Source: JAKANM01 sp964356495
GTDB taxonomy: Bacteria > Patescibacteriota > Patescibacteriia > Magasanikbacterales > GWA2-37-8
Direction of reading: 5' to 3'
Assembly: GCA_964356495.1 (NCBI GenBank)
Contig: CAYHHR010000003.1
Span: 1-55,351 of the forward strand
Length of the DNA stretch: 55,351 nt
Shown: one piece after another, positions 1 through 8,780 of the stretch
Numbering within the stretch: the first letter of the stretch is position 1
Layout of the letters: the number at the start of each line of letters is the position of its first letter
Program-made: the position numbers and the translations under genes
The notes under the pieces: generated by a model
Told to the model about the DNA's origin: nothing
Database searches by the model: none
What the model saw: only the letters and a program-made list of their open reading frames with translations

Positions 1-2
1 TA

Positions 3-986
3 TTTGTCTCCAATACGCCGATGGTCTCCGGTCAATACAAATTCTTCCCGGCGCCTGCTACCTATGTCGTGACCGAGGCGCCTAATGCTAACTATACCGC
101 AGTTTTCTCAGGTGACTGCGACCCCACCGGTCACGTGACGCTGAGTCCGGGAGAAAGTAAATTTTGTTTGATTACCAATACGGCCGTGCTAGTAAAGCCG
201 GTTTTGCCACCGCTAATCGACGTGGTAAAAGTTCCAAGCCCGCTTGCTCTACCAAATGGGCCCGGCTTAGTTACCTATACCTACACGGTTCGTAATATTG
301 GACCTGTTCCGATGAGTAATGTAAAATTAGTCGGTGATACCTGCAGTCCGATTAACCTTGTGTCTGGCGATATCAATAATAATTCTATACTCAATCTGAA
401 TGAAACCTGGATCTTTCGTTGCGCCACGATGATATCTGCCAATCATACTAATACCGTCGTCGCGACCGGCTGGGCCAATGGCATCAGTGCCACCGATATT
501 GCCACCGCGCACGTGATCGTCGGTCTGCCGATCGTACCGCCACTGATCCATGTGACCAAGACCCCAAGCCCGCTCGCTCTCCCGGCTGGTGGAGGCTGGG
601 TAACCTATACTGAAAAAATTACCAACCCCGGAACAGTCGCACTCAACGATGTCCGTCTTAACGATGACAAATGCAGTCCGATGAAGTTTATTTCGGGTGA
701 TACCAATGGCGATGGCAAGCTTAATCCGACCGAAACGTGGACCTATACCTGTCGAACCAAGTTAACCAGAACCACTCTCAATACCGCCACCGCCGTAGGA
801 ACCGCCAATGGCATCGGTGTCAGAGATTTTGCTCTCGCGACCGTGATTGTTCCACTTCCAAAACTTCCGAATACCGGTTTTGCTTCGAGAGAGGATAATT
901 CCTTCTGGAGTTCGCTAATGCTAGCCGCCGGATTCGCATTTGGTTCAGCCTCATTGGTGATAGTTCTCAAAAAACGTAAAATTTAG
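3..986 (+). CDS. LPXTG-anchored surface protein with DUF11-like repeats (5' partial)
   Basis: This is the C-terminal part of a secreted adhesin-like surface protein; the frame is open to the window edge, so the ATG at 21 is probably internal and the signal peptide lies upstream. Two similar domains of roughly 100 residues follow each other, each opening with a PSPLALP motif. Each carries an EF-hand-like loop (DINNNSILNLNE and DTNGDGKLNPTE) flanked by cysteines, so calcium binding is plausible. The end is a classic cell-wall sorting signal: LPNTG (residues 282-286 counted from the Met at 21), a hydrophobic segment, then KKRK. The next gene is a sortase, which fits covalent anchoring of this protein. 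Domain identity is inferred from the repeat style; the sorting signal is directly visible. Confidence 0.85.
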   Translation, partial: FVSNTPMVSGQYKFFPAPATYVVTEAPNANYTAVFSGDCDPTGHVTLSPGESKFCLITNTAVLVKPVLPPLIDVVKVPSPLALPNGPGLVTYTYTVRNIGPVPMSNVKLVGDTCSPINLVSGDINNNSILNLNETWIFRCATMISANHTNTVVATGWANGISATDIATAHVIVGLPIVPPLIHVTKTPSPLALPAGGGWVTYTEKITNPGTVALNDVRLNDDKCSPMKFISGDTNGDGKLNPTETWTYTCRTKLTRTTLNTATAVGTANGIGVRDFALATVIVPLPKLPNTGFASREDNSFWSSLMLAAGFAFGSASLVIVLKKRKI

Positions 987-1015
987 TCCAGGCATTGACC
1001 TCGGCCTAAGAGTAG

Positions 1016-1046
1016 CAAAGGTCCCCGTCGGTGTGCGGGGCCTTTG
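1016..1046 (+). terminator. Hairpin terminator after surface protein
   Basis: Arms CAAAGG-T-CCCCG and CGGGG-CCTTTG pair across an eight-base loop, with one bulged T in the left arm. It lies between the surface protein stop and the sortase start. There is no good T-run after it, so efficiency is uncertain. Confidence 0.5.
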
Positions 1047-1067
1047 TGTTGGTGAAGATAAATAAGT

Positions 1068-1697
1068 ATGAATTCAAAAAAATTATTAAAATGGCCGCTG
1101 TTCATAACAGGCGCAGTTTGGATTGCGTTTGGTCCCGCTATTTTTTTCTATTCCCTTTTTGATTTTCCGACTTTAGGCCCATCCGCGCAATCAGCGCCGA
1201 CCTTATATAGCCGTGAAATTTCTGATTCTATTTCGTCTTCTACATTGGCTAGTCCGGGTTTGCCGGTTCGTCTGAAGATTCCAAAGATTAAAGTCAATGC
1301 CGCCGTTGATTATGTTGGTTTGACGCCGGACGGAGCGATGGGCATACCAAAAATTCCACGTAATGTCGCGTGGTATAATCTTGGTCCGCGTCCCGGTGAG
1401 GAGGGGAGCGCGGTAATGGCTGGTCATGTAAATTGGTATAACGGCGCGAAGGCGGTGTTTGTTAATTTATCAAAATTAAAAAAAGGCGACAAAATAATTA
1501 TAACGGATGACAGGGGGGCGACCTCGACTTTTGTTGTAAGACGATTGCGAACCTACCGCTTTGACGAAGATGCTCCGGATGTGTTCTCATCAGACGACGG
1601 CAAGGCGCACCTCAATCTTATTACTTGTGTTGGTGTTTGGAACAAAAAATTAAAAAGCTACTCGAAGCGGTTGGTAGTATTTGCGGATAAGGAGTAA
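1068..1697 (+). CDS. Sortase
   Basis: Membrane-anchored transpeptidase that cleaves LPXTG-type signals and joins the protein to a nucleophile at the cell surface. A single N-terminal membrane segment (about residues 10-31) is followed by a linker and the sortase beta-barrel. The catalytic triad is visible: His120 in AGHVNW, Cys187 in LITC, and Arg201 in YSKRLVVF. Size (209 residues) and the short barrel resemble class E/F-like sortases rather than class A, but the class is a guess. It sits 82 bp after an LPNTG protein on the same strand, so that protein is the likely dedicated substrate. The ATG has no obvious Shine-Dalgarno sequence, as for most genes here. Confidence 0.92.
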   Translation: MNSKKLLKWPLFITGAVWIAFGPAIFFYSLFDFPTLGPSAQSAPTLYSREISDSISSSTLASPGLPVRLKIPKIKVNAAVDYVGLTPDGAMGIPKIPRNVAWYNLGPRPGEEGSAVMAGHVNWYNGAKAVFVNLSKLKKGDKIIITDDRGATSTFVVRRLRTYRFDEDAPDVFSSDDGKAHLNLITCVGVWNKKLKSYSKRLVVFADKE

Positions 1698-1702
1698 TTT
1701 TA

Positions 1703-3997
1703 TTATAGCAAGGCCGCCTTCAGAAGCCTTCCTGAATCGAGAAGATAAACTGTCTTGGCCGCGGGGTCAATCACCATACCGGTAGGATTTTTTAAGGAGT
1801 CATTGGTTAGCTGTCCGACCAGGTGGCCGTTTTTTTCAAAAATTATCAGGCGTTTATTTTGCGGATCGAGAATATATAGATAAGGAATATCGGTGTAGGT
1901 CCAAAGCCGGGCGCCGGCGCCGAGTGCCGGATCAAGTCCGGAAAGTGAAAGTGGCTGTGAAACACCCTTGGTAAATCTTGCAATTTGGCCGTTGGTTTTT
2001 GAGACGAAGAGATCGCCGTCGATTGCCAGGTCTGAGCCGTCATTTACCGAGACGCTTTTATCTTTTAGCCACTCGGAACCCTGGCCAAAGCCGGTAGTGA
2101 TTGGATCATGGCGGAAAATTGTCCCGTTTTGGATATCGAGCGTATAAAGCCGGCGGTTGTAAATTACAAAACTGCTGAGGTTTGATTTCTTGGTTGGAAA
2201 AGAAATTTCAACCAACTTCGTGGAAAAGTCGCTTGGTTTCAACTGCATCAATTTATTATCGTCATAAAGAAACAAAGCGTAATCATTTTCTTTTGGCGCT
2301 CCCGCCTCGGAAAATCCACTGATCGATGGATAAGTGGAAATCGTTTTTGCGTCGCCATTCATGACATCATAGACAAATAAAGTCGAGGTGTCAGTGGAGT
2401 ATGCGATCAGTTTGTTTTTTATTTTGATAAGTCCGGCCGCGGCGGAAGGCGACATCGGCAAATTTGCAAGCAGCGTGGTATTGAGCGGAAGCACTTTTCG
2501 TAATTTTGTGCCGAGGTCGTTTATTTGTTTCGCGATCTCGGTACATTCCGGTTGCCGTTCGGCAGAATCGCATGGTAATTTACCGAGCAAGTCGCGGGCG
2601 GTTTTAAATTCCGAAAATGCAAGCTCGTCATTTTTGTAAATTAGCGCGTTCTCGACCGAGCTGTGGCGGTCTTTTAGGTCCTGGAGTGAACGGCTAAATG
2701 CTAAATCAGCAGTGATGACGTTTTGGCGGTGGCGAATATAGATGATGCTGACAAGGAATCCGACCGCTAAAATAATCGACCCGAACAGCATAAATTTTGT
2801 CATCAATGGGAGACGGTAAATGTTTTCTTTGAAGCCGCGCCAGCTTTGCCGCCAATTTTCGATAATCGCGGCGCGCCGGTTATTGCGGTTGAAAATAACG
2901 ACAAAAAGTAGAGCGATCACGCGGACCGAATTATAGAAAAAAGCGTAGATCAAGATCAGGAGGCGCAGCAGTATTTGTCCGATGATTTTTAGAATTAGCC
3001 AGATTTTCGCGAGAATCGGCGCGAGCCGGTCGCCGAGGTTTTGATTTTGGGGACGGCGGTGAGAGCCTTGCAGACGAGTGGAGAGGTGGCTCGACATTAT
3101 CTCGGTCGGTTGTTTGTTCCGTGATTCATTAATTTGGGCGTTATCTTCTTTAACCGACTGTTCATCAAGAATGCCCTTAATATTATTGAGTTTTGGAAAT
3201 AGCGAGGGGGATAGGGTGTTGGCGGTGTCGTCTTCGCGGCGAAAAAGTTTCTGCAACGACGCATTTGACGCTCCTTGTTGAGTGGCTGGACGGATTTTTT
3301 TGGCCGCGGCATCGTTCGCGTCCGGCTGAAACAGATTGATAATCAGGCCGCCGAAGGAGTAACCGTTCTTCAGTTCGCCCAGGACTTTCTCCAGATGCTG
3401 AGCGCTCTGCTGAGCGCTGCGCGTCGTAATTATTTTTTCCAGGCGGTCATGACTGAAGAAATCTATCAGGTGCGGGGTGCCGGCGAAAAGATAATCGTTG
3501 GCGCTGAGTTTTCCCTGAATAATTTGCGAGAACAATCCTTCATCATTCGTCGTATCGATATCTTCGCCGTTGCCGCGGATCAGATCCATTTTTTCATAAC
3601 TATCAAGTCCGTTTTTGTAAAAAAGCAGGAGATGAGGGTTGCCGAAGAAACTAAAAACAATTTCTCCCGGGCGTATAGCGCCCACGATACAATGTAAATC
3701 GCCCCGAGCCTTTTCGAGAGTGAACGCTTCACTGTTTAATTTTTCGAGCACGGCTTCGAATGAATCCTTTTCGTCATTGTTCGGAATTTCATAGTATTCG
3801 TTCTCGGCGCGGTCGATCATTTCCTGCAATTTTTTTATGAAAATAGCGTCGGCGTTATTGACTTCGCACAACGCAAAAAAGTAACCTTTTTCGGCCTCTT
3901 CGGGGGTGGAAGGTTCGGTAATGTGAAGCAGGACGTGTGATAAGTCTTGCTTACCGCCTTCGACAAAAAATTCATTTAGTCTGAGAATTGAATCCAT
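1703..3997 (-). CDS. PP2C-like / membrane / beta-propeller protein
   Basis: A 764-residue multidomain protein of unknown role. Residues 1 to about 230 look like a divergent PP2C-type phosphatase or pseudophosphatase fold (for example IVFSFFGNPHLLLFY), but I cannot find a complete set of metal-binding aspartates, so activity is doubtful. After a polar linker come hydrophobic segments near 335-370 and 400-420, consistent with membrane spans. A coiled-coil-like stretch and an acidic, Cys-containing patch follow. The rest (about 500-764) has NHL/YncE-like repeating beta segments such as NPTGMVIDPAAKTVYLLDSG, probably an extracytoplasmic propeller. Such architecture would suit envelope sensing, which is inference. 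It converges on the sortase gene with a five-base gap. Confidence 0.7.
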   Translation of the reverse strand: MDSILRLNEFFVEGGKQDLSHVLLHITEPSTPEEAEKGYFFALCEVNNADAIFIKKLQEMIDRAENEYYEIPNNDEKDSFEAVLEKLNSEAFTLEKARGDLHCIVGAIRPGEIVFSFFGNPHLLLFYKNGLDSYEKMDLIRGNGEDIDTTNDEGLFSQIIQGKLSANDYLFAGTPHLIDFFSHDRLEKIITTRSAQQSAQHLEKVLGELKNGYSFGGLIINLFQPDANDAAAKKIRPATQQGASNASLQKLFRREDDTANTLSPSLFPKLNNIKGILDEQSVKEDNAQINESRNKQPTEIMSSHLSTRLQGSHRRPQNQNLGDRLAPILAKIWLILKIIGQILLRLLILIYAFFYNSVRVIALLFVVIFNRNNRRAAIIENWRQSWRGFKENIYRLPLMTKFMLFGSIILAVGFLVSIIYIRHRQNVITADLAFSRSLQDLKDRHSSVENALIYKNDELAFSEFKTARDLLGKLPCDSAERQPECTEIAKQINDLGTKLRKVLPLNTTLLANLPMSPSAAAGLIKIKNKLIAYSTDTSTLFVYDVMNGDAKTISTYPSISGFSEAGAPKENDYALFLYDDNKLMQLKPSDFSTKLVEISFPTKKSNLSSFVIYNRRLYTLDIQNGTIFRHDPITTGFGQGSEWLKDKSVSVNDGSDLAIDGDLFVSKTNGQIARFTKGVSQPLSLSGLDPALGAGARLWTYTDIPYLYILDPQNKRLIIFEKNGHLVGQLTNDSLKNPTGMVIDPAAKTVYLLDSGRLLKAALL

Positions 3998-4007
3998 GCT
4001 TTTAACG

Positions 4008-4036
4008 TTGACTTACACCATTATTAATAGTATACT
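4008..4036 (+). promoter_or_regulatory. Sigma-70-like promoter of the winged-helix gene
   Basis: TTGACT and TATACT are separated by exactly 17 bases. The predicted transcript start is near 4043, about 80 bases before the ATG at 4122. Confidence 0.6.
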
Positions 4037-4047
4037 ATACAGCGAAG

Positions 4048-4077
4048 CAATTATCAATTATCATTTATCAATTATCA
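4048..4077 (+). repeat. Short direct repeats in leader of winged-helix gene
   Basis: The unit ATTATCA or TTTATCA is repeated in tandem four times just downstream of the promoter at 4008-4036. It could be a simple-sequence repeat or a multi-site operator for the regulator encoded next. Confidence 0.5.
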
Positions 4078-4121
4078 AAAATTGAAAATTGAAACATGGT
4101 AATTGGTACATATCGTTGTAT

Positions 4122-4718
4122 ATGCTTGAACACTTTTTTGGTTCAAAGACCAGATTAAAGCTTTTGAAAATATTTTTTCGCTCTCCGGAGCATCCTTTTT
4201 TCGTACGCGAGCTGGCCCGCCTCGCCGGCACGCATTTGCACGCCGTGCGGCGCGAAATCAGCAACCTCCTCAAGCTGAAAATCATTAAGCAAGTTTCGGC
4301 GCATGACGTCGAGCAGAAGCTTGAAGGCACTGAACGTTCAAAATATTTTCAGCTTGACCCGGATTCAGATCTCAACCAGGAACTGGCGGCTCTCCTGAAC
4401 AAAGCCGAGGTGCTCGAGGAGCATGAGTTGGTCGATAAGATTAAATCGGAAGGCGGAAAAATTAAACTTTTTATTTTGACAGGAATTTTCACTGAGGAAA
4501 AAAATATCAGCACCGATATTTTTATCGTCGGCGCTCTGAAGCCGATGATCCTCGCGAAACTGATCAAACGTTACGAAAACGAACTCGGCAAAACGATTCG
4601 CTATACTTTTATGACTGACCGGGAATTCAAAGATCGGCGGCAGATCGGGGATCGGTTCCTGTTTAGCGTGCTGGAAGGTAAACATGAATTTGTCGTCAAC
4701 GATTATAATTTGACGTAA
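4122..4718 (+). CDS. Winged-helix transcriptional regulator
   Basis: A 198-residue DNA-binding protein. The N-terminus (LEHFFGSKTRLKLLKIFF) opens an ArsR/MarR-like winged helix: the recognition region is FVRELARLAGTHLHAVRREISNLLKLKIIK, that is, two helices ending with a basic patch. The C-terminal half (about 100-198) resembles the small alpha/beta domain found fused to such helices in nucleotidyltransferase-like regulators (ILTGIFTEEKNISTDIFIVG), but no catalytic GS motif is visible. I chose the ATG at 4122 because homologous winged helices begin at this hydrophobic stretch; an upstream TTG at 4089 would add 11 residues. The target is unknown; the divergent membrane protein gene and the tsaB-like gene three bases downstream are the nearest candidates. 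Confidence 0.75.
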   Translation: MLEHFFGSKTRLKLLKIFFRSPEHPFFVRELARLAGTHLHAVRREISNLLKLKIIKQVSAHDVEQKLEGTERSKYFQLDPDSDLNQELAALLNKAEVLEEHELVDKIKSEGGKIKLFILTGIFTEEKNISTDIFIVGALKPMILAKLIKRYENELGKTIRYTFMTDREFKDRRQIGDRFLFSVLEGKHEFVVNDYNLT

Positions 4719-4720
4719 TT

Positions 4721-5101
4721 ATGCAGATTTTCCTTGATAATACTGAACCAGCGGAGTTGGTTCTTTTCGCTTCCAGGGATGGTGAATCTTTTCATGAATA
4801 TCGAAAATCCGCCGAGGGCGGCGGCAGTATACTCGTAGCGCTTGAGGAAGTCCTCGCTACCGAAAAAGCGACGCTCGCTGATTTGTCCGGGATTGCGGTT
4901 CGTGTTGGAGTCGGGCGGTTCACGGCGACGCGCATCGCAGTGGTATTCGCCAACACGCTTAGTTATTCTCTTCAGATACCAGTTTCTGCCGTTCATGACT
5001 CTGATCCTAAATCAGCTTTCAAAAATTTAATGTCCGCTCCCGCCGGAAAATATATCACGGCGGAATACAGCGCGGAGCCACGTCTCGGAAATAAAAGTTA
5101 A
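4721..5101 (+). CDS. tsaB: Short TsaB-like protein (tRNA t6A biosynthesis)
   Basis: Resembles the N-terminal half of TsaB, the partner that, with TsaD and TsaE, helps make threonylcarbamoyl-A37 in ANN-reading tRNAs. The key stretch GVGRFTATRIAVVFANTLSY matches the TsaB/TsaD family signature (GPGSFTGLRIG type), preceded by a LADLSGIAVRVG strand. At 126 residues it is about half of the Escherichia coli protein; short TsaB versions are common in reduced genomes, so this need not be a truncation. It starts two bases after the winged-helix gene and ends two bases before the next gene, which suggests one operon. The catalytic subunit TsaD is not in this window. Confidence 0.72.
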   Translation: MQIFLDNTEPAELVLFASRDGESFHEYRKSAEGGGSILVALEEVLATEKATLADLSGIAVRVGVGRFTATRIAVVFANTLSYSLQIPVSAVHDSDPKSAFKNLMSAPAGKYITAEYSAEPRLGNKS

Positions 5102-5103
5102 CT

Positions 5104-6591
5104 ATGCTTTCCCCTTATCAACGTTATCGTTTTTATGAAATTTTGCCGGGCCTAAGCATTTGGCTCACGTTGGTTCTTGGTTTGTTTTTGAGTTTTTTTC
5201 GTCCGCTGTGGATGATTTATATTATTATTATTTTTGATATTTATTGGGTGCTCCGAGTAGTTTATTTTTCTTTTTACACAATTTTATCCTGGAGCCGTTT
5301 TCACAAAGCGGTCAAACTTGATTGGTTCGCCATGCTAAAAAAGGATTTGCCAAACTGGATCGGTAAGATTAACGTGGTATTTTTGCCGATTTATAATGAA
5401 GAATATGGGGTGGTGAAAGCGACGCTCGACGCGCTCAGCGCCTCCAGCTATCCAAGGAATCGTCTTTACGTCGTCCTTTCCGGAGAAGAGCGCAATCTTC
5501 AACATTGGCAGAAAATTCAGGCTGAAATTAAAAAAGATTTTAGTTCATCATTTGCTGACATTCTCTTCTATACGCACCCTGATGGCCTCGCGGGAGAGAT
5601 TCCCGGCAAAGGTTCGAATATCCACCATGCCGAATGGGAATTTAAAAAATTTGCTGACGACAAAGGTTGGAAGTATGAAGACATTATAATTTCGGTTTTT
5701 GATATCGACACTATCGTTCATCCGCAATATTTCGCGCATCTCACCTACATGTACCTGAAGCACCCCAATCCGACGCGCAGTTCTTTCCAGCCGATCACGC
5801 TCTACAACAACAATCTTTGGGATTCGCCGGCGGTGCTGAGGGTGATGGCGTTTGGTACCACTTTTTGGATGCTATTTAGCCTGGCGCGACTTGATAATTT
5901 GGTGACGTTTTCTTCACACAGCATGAGTTTCAAGGCGGCGATCGACGTCGGCGGCCACGCGAAAGATATTATCAGCGAGGATTCGCGGATTTTTTTCCAG
6001 TGCTGGCTCCACTATGGCGGAAATTATGAAGTTAGTCCGCTGTATCTTCCGGTTTCGATGGATACGGTCAGAGACGATCGGATTTGGAACAGTCTCCGAA
6101 ATCTTTATCTGCAACAGCGCCGTTGGGCTTGGGGAGTAGAAAATATTTCTTATTTACTTTGGCAATATGGCAAGCATCCCGAAATCAGCTGGCATAAAAA
6201 ATTAGTCACGCTGTTTCACGAATGGGAAGGGAAGTGGAGCTGGGCGGTGGTCGCCATTTTGATCACTTTTCTCGGCCGCCTGCCGCTTTGGGTTGCCGGC
6301 GATCAGGTTCGTCAGAGCGCGCTTTTTTTCAACACGCCTCACGTGCTCGAGATTCTCATGACCCTTGCCATGGTCGGCCTCCTCGTTTCTCTGGTTATCA
6401 GCATGCTCCTCTTGCCGCCGCGTCCGGAGCATCGCGGCCAGCACAACTATCTGTTCATGATGTTACAATGGGCTCTCACGCCGGTGTCGCTTTTATTGTT
6501 TTCATCAATCCCGTGTCTCGATGCCGTGACGCATCTCATGCTTGGACGTTATCTTGGATTTAATGTTTCAGTGAAAAAGAGATCGCTGTGA
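5104..6591 (+). CDS. Membrane glycosyltransferase, family 2
   Basis: Processive-type GT2 enzyme that would move a sugar from a nucleotide sugar to a growing glycan at the inner face of the membrane. Two hydrophobic helices lie near residues 15-60. The GT-A domain follows (NVVFLPIYNEEYGVV), with an aspartate motif FDIDTIVHP and the QQRRWAWG motif (Q-x-x-R-W) typical of cellulose/hyaluronan-type synthases. Three or four more membrane segments close the protein (about 380-480). The length of 495 residues is normal for the family. The product is not predictable; envelope polysaccharide is likely because mreB and a second glycosyltransferase follow. Confidence 0.88.
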   Translation: MLSPYQRYRFYEILPGLSIWLTLVLGLFLSFFRPLWMIYIIIIFDIYWVLRVVYFSFYTILSWSRFHKAVKLDWFAMLKKDLPNWIGKINVVFLPIYNEEYGVVKATLDALSASSYPRNRLYVVLSGEERNLQHWQKIQAEIKKDFSSSFADILFYTHPDGLAGEIPGKGSNIHHAEWEFKKFADDKGWKYEDIIISVFDIDTIVHPQYFAHLTYMYLKHPNPTRSSFQPITLYNNNLWDSPAVLRVMAFGTTFWMLFSLARLDNLVTFSSHSMSFKAAIDVGGHAKDIISEDSRIFFQCWLHYGGNYEVSPLYLPVSMDTVRDDRIWNSLRNLYLQQRRWAWGVENISYLLWQYGKHPEISWHKKLVTLFHEWEGKWSWAVVAILITFLGRLPLWVAGDQVRQSALFFNTPHVLEILMTLAMVGLLVSLVISMLLLPPRPEHRGQHNYLFMMLQWALTPVSLLLFSSIPCLDAVTHLMLGRYLGFNVSVKKRSL

Positions 6592-6630
6592 AAAAATTAT
6601 TAATTTAGGATTTAGGATTTTTTATAACGT

Positions 6631-7638
6631 ATGTTCATCAAAAAAATCGGCATTGATCTTGGGACGACGAACGTTCTTGTTTATATTCCGAAAAAAGGCA
6701 TTGTGGTAAACGAGCCTAGCGTGGTGGCGATTTCAAAAATTGACGGCAAGGTTCTCGCGGTCGGCCTCGAAGCCAAAGATATGATCGGCCGCACGCCCGA
6801 CGGGATTGTTGCCGAGCGTCCTTTGAAGGACGGCGTGATTGCCAACTATCATACCACTGAGGCGATGCTTCGATATTTTATAAATAAGGCGATGGGAGGC
6901 GTTCGGCTTTTTCGTCCGGAGGTAATGGTGGCGGTGCCGGGCGGAATTACTTCGACCGAGCGTCGCGCGGTGATTGACGCGACGATCGCGGCCGGCGCGC
7001 GGGCGGCTTACATTATCAAAGAGCCAATAGTAGCGGCGATCGGCGCTGATATCCCAATCGGGGCGGCGTCGGGCCACATGATTATTGATATCGGCGGCGG
7101 TACCGCGGAAATCGCCGTTATTTCACTGGGCGGAATTGTTTCTTCCGGATCGGTCAGAATCGGGGGTAACAAATTTGATCAATCTATGGTAGAATACATT
7201 CGTCACAAGTACAATCTTGCGATTGGCGAACGTAGCGCTGAAGAAATCAAAATTGCCGTTGGTTCGGCGGTGTACATGGATAATCCGATGACTTATGAAG
7301 TAAAGGGACGGGATATGGTTACCGGCCTGCCGCGGATTGTCATGGTTAAATCCGATGATACGACCGAAGCTCTGCAGCACGATCTCGAACTTTTGGTGAA
7401 TGCCATCAAGGAAGTTTTGTATCGCACTCCGCCTGAGCTGTCAGCTGACGTGATGGACAAAGGAATTATTCTTTCCGGCGGTTCGGCCCTGCTTCGCAAT
7501 CTCGATGTGCTTATAGCCGACGCGACCGGCGTGCCGACTTATGTTGCCGACGAACCGCTTCTTTGTGTGGCCAAGGGTACCGGGATCGCTCTTGAAAATT
7601 TAGACAGTTACAAGCGTAGTATTTTAGCAACGAAATAA
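6631..7638 (+). CDS. mreB: Rod-shape-determining protein MreB
   Basis: Bacterial actin homologue that polymerises under the membrane and guides lateral cell-wall synthesis. All actin-fold motifs are visible: phosphate-1 loop IGIDLGTTNVLVY at the N-terminus, phosphate-2 loop IIDIGGGTAEIAVIS near residue 150, and the adenosine loop GIILSGGSALLRNLD near 280. The 335-residue length is typical. No mreC or mreD follows; instead glycosyltransferase genes flank it, so it has been separated from the usual mreBCD operon. The start ATG follows an AT-rich leader without a Shine-Dalgarno site. Confidence 0.97.
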   Translation: MFIKKIGIDLGTTNVLVYIPKKGIVVNEPSVVAISKIDGKVLAVGLEAKDMIGRTPDGIVAERPLKDGVIANYHTTEAMLRYFINKAMGGVRLFRPEVMVAVPGGITSTERRAVIDATIAAGARAAYIIKEPIVAAIGADIPIGAASGHMIIDIGGGTAEIAVISLGGIVSSGSVRIGGNKFDQSMVEYIRHKYNLAIGERSAEEIKIAVGSAVYMDNPMTYEVKGRDMVTGLPRIVMVKSDDTTEALQHDLELLVNAIKEVLYRTPPELSADVMDKGIILSGGSALLRNLDVLIADATGVPTYVADEPLLCVAKGTGIALENLDSYKRSILATK

Positions 7639-7652
7639 TATTAGTATGTAGT

Positions 7653-8741
7653 ATGGTCATCGGCATTGAAGCCGCTCACGCCAATCAGGCGGAGCGGACC
7701 GGTGTGGAGGAGTATTGTTTCCAAATTATCGAAGCCTTGAAAAAGGTGATACCTTCCGATGTGAAGGTAACTTTGTATGCCAACTCGCCTCTTCGCGAGG
7801 ATATGATGGCACTGCCCGCAAACTGGTCGGTGAAGATTTTACATTGGCCGTTTTCTAAATCATGGACTCAGCTACGGTTGTCGTGGCATTTTTTATTTCA
7901 TAAACCGGATATTTTTTTCTCTCCCGGCCAAATTTTGCCGATCATTTGTCCCGAAAAAACTATCACGATGGTGCACGATAGTGCTTTCATGGCATATCCG
8001 CGGGCTTATGGGTTTCTGTCCCGTCTCTATCTTCGGGCGATGAACAGGAGAATTATCAAAAAGTCGTCTACCATTATCACTTCCACTGAATTCAACAAAA
8101 ATGAATTGATGAAATTTTATGGAACAAGAGTCGGTAAAAAAGTAATCGTGGTTCCGCTCGGCTTCAATACGGTCCAGCCGCCGCCGAAATTTGATCCGAA
8201 AAAATTCGGCATTAACAAACCCTATATCCTTAGTGTCGGTCGTCTTGAAACCAAGAAAAATACCAAATATTTAATTCAAGCTTTTTGCGTGATGAAGCAG
8301 TCGGTCGATATCCAGCTGGTGCTGGTCGGCCGGCCGGGCGTCGGCTATGGTCCGATCGCGAGGCAGATTAAGCAGTGTCCATATGTGGAGGACATTGTCC
8401 GTCTCGGCTATATCGATCGTCCGGATTTGTCGGGGCTTTTCAAAAATGCCATCGCTTTTGTTTTTCCTTCGATTTATGAGGGTTTTGGTTTCCCACTGCT
8501 TGAAGCTTTGTCGCTCGGCACGCCGGCGATCGCGGCGGATATTGAAGCGCTCCGCGAAGTTGGCGGTTCCTCCTGTGTCTATGTGGATCCTTTTGACATA
8601 AAATTATTATCCGATACGATTTTGGAGCTGGTAAAGAATTCAGGCAATCAAATTAAATTTAGTCACGAAGGCAGAGAGCGCGCCGCGCAGTATTCCTGGG
8701 AGAAGGCGGCGAATCAAACCTGGGAGGTTATTGCCAGTTAA
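7653..8741 (+). CDS. Glycosyltransferase family 1/4
   Basis: GT-B fold glycosyltransferase (362 residues) likely adding a sugar or mannose-like unit to a lipid-linked or envelope glycan. The N-terminal domain opens with VIGIEAAHANQAERTGVEEY, as in GT4 enzymes that act on activated donors. The C-terminal donor domain has SVGRLETKKNTKYLIQAF and the E-x7-E signature in YEGFGFPLLEALSLGTPAIAA. It starts 14 bases after mreB and probably shares its transcript. Donor and acceptor cannot be read from sequence. Confidence 0.9.
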   Translation: MVIGIEAAHANQAERTGVEEYCFQIIEALKKVIPSDVKVTLYANSPLREDMMALPANWSVKILHWPFSKSWTQLRLSWHFLFHKPDIFFSPGQILPIICPEKTITMVHDSAFMAYPRAYGFLSRLYLRAMNRRIIKKSSTIITSTEFNKNELMKFYGTRVGKKVIVVPLGFNTVQPPPKFDPKKFGINKPYILSVGRLETKKNTKYLIQAFCVMKQSVDIQLVLVGRPGVGYGPIARQIKQCPYVEDIVRLGYIDRPDLSGLFKNAIAFVFPSIYEGFGFPLLEALSLGTPAIAADIEALREVGGSSCVYVDPFDIKLLSDTILELVKNSGNQIKFSHEGRERAAQYSWEKAANQTWEVIAS

Positions 8742-8780
8742 TCAACTTTCTGTTACGATAGCCATAGTTTTAGGAATTTT

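Noticed and set aside
3275..3697. A 140-residue antisense frame in the PP2C-like/propeller gene
   Set aside because: It is an antisense shadow without a promoter or known motif.
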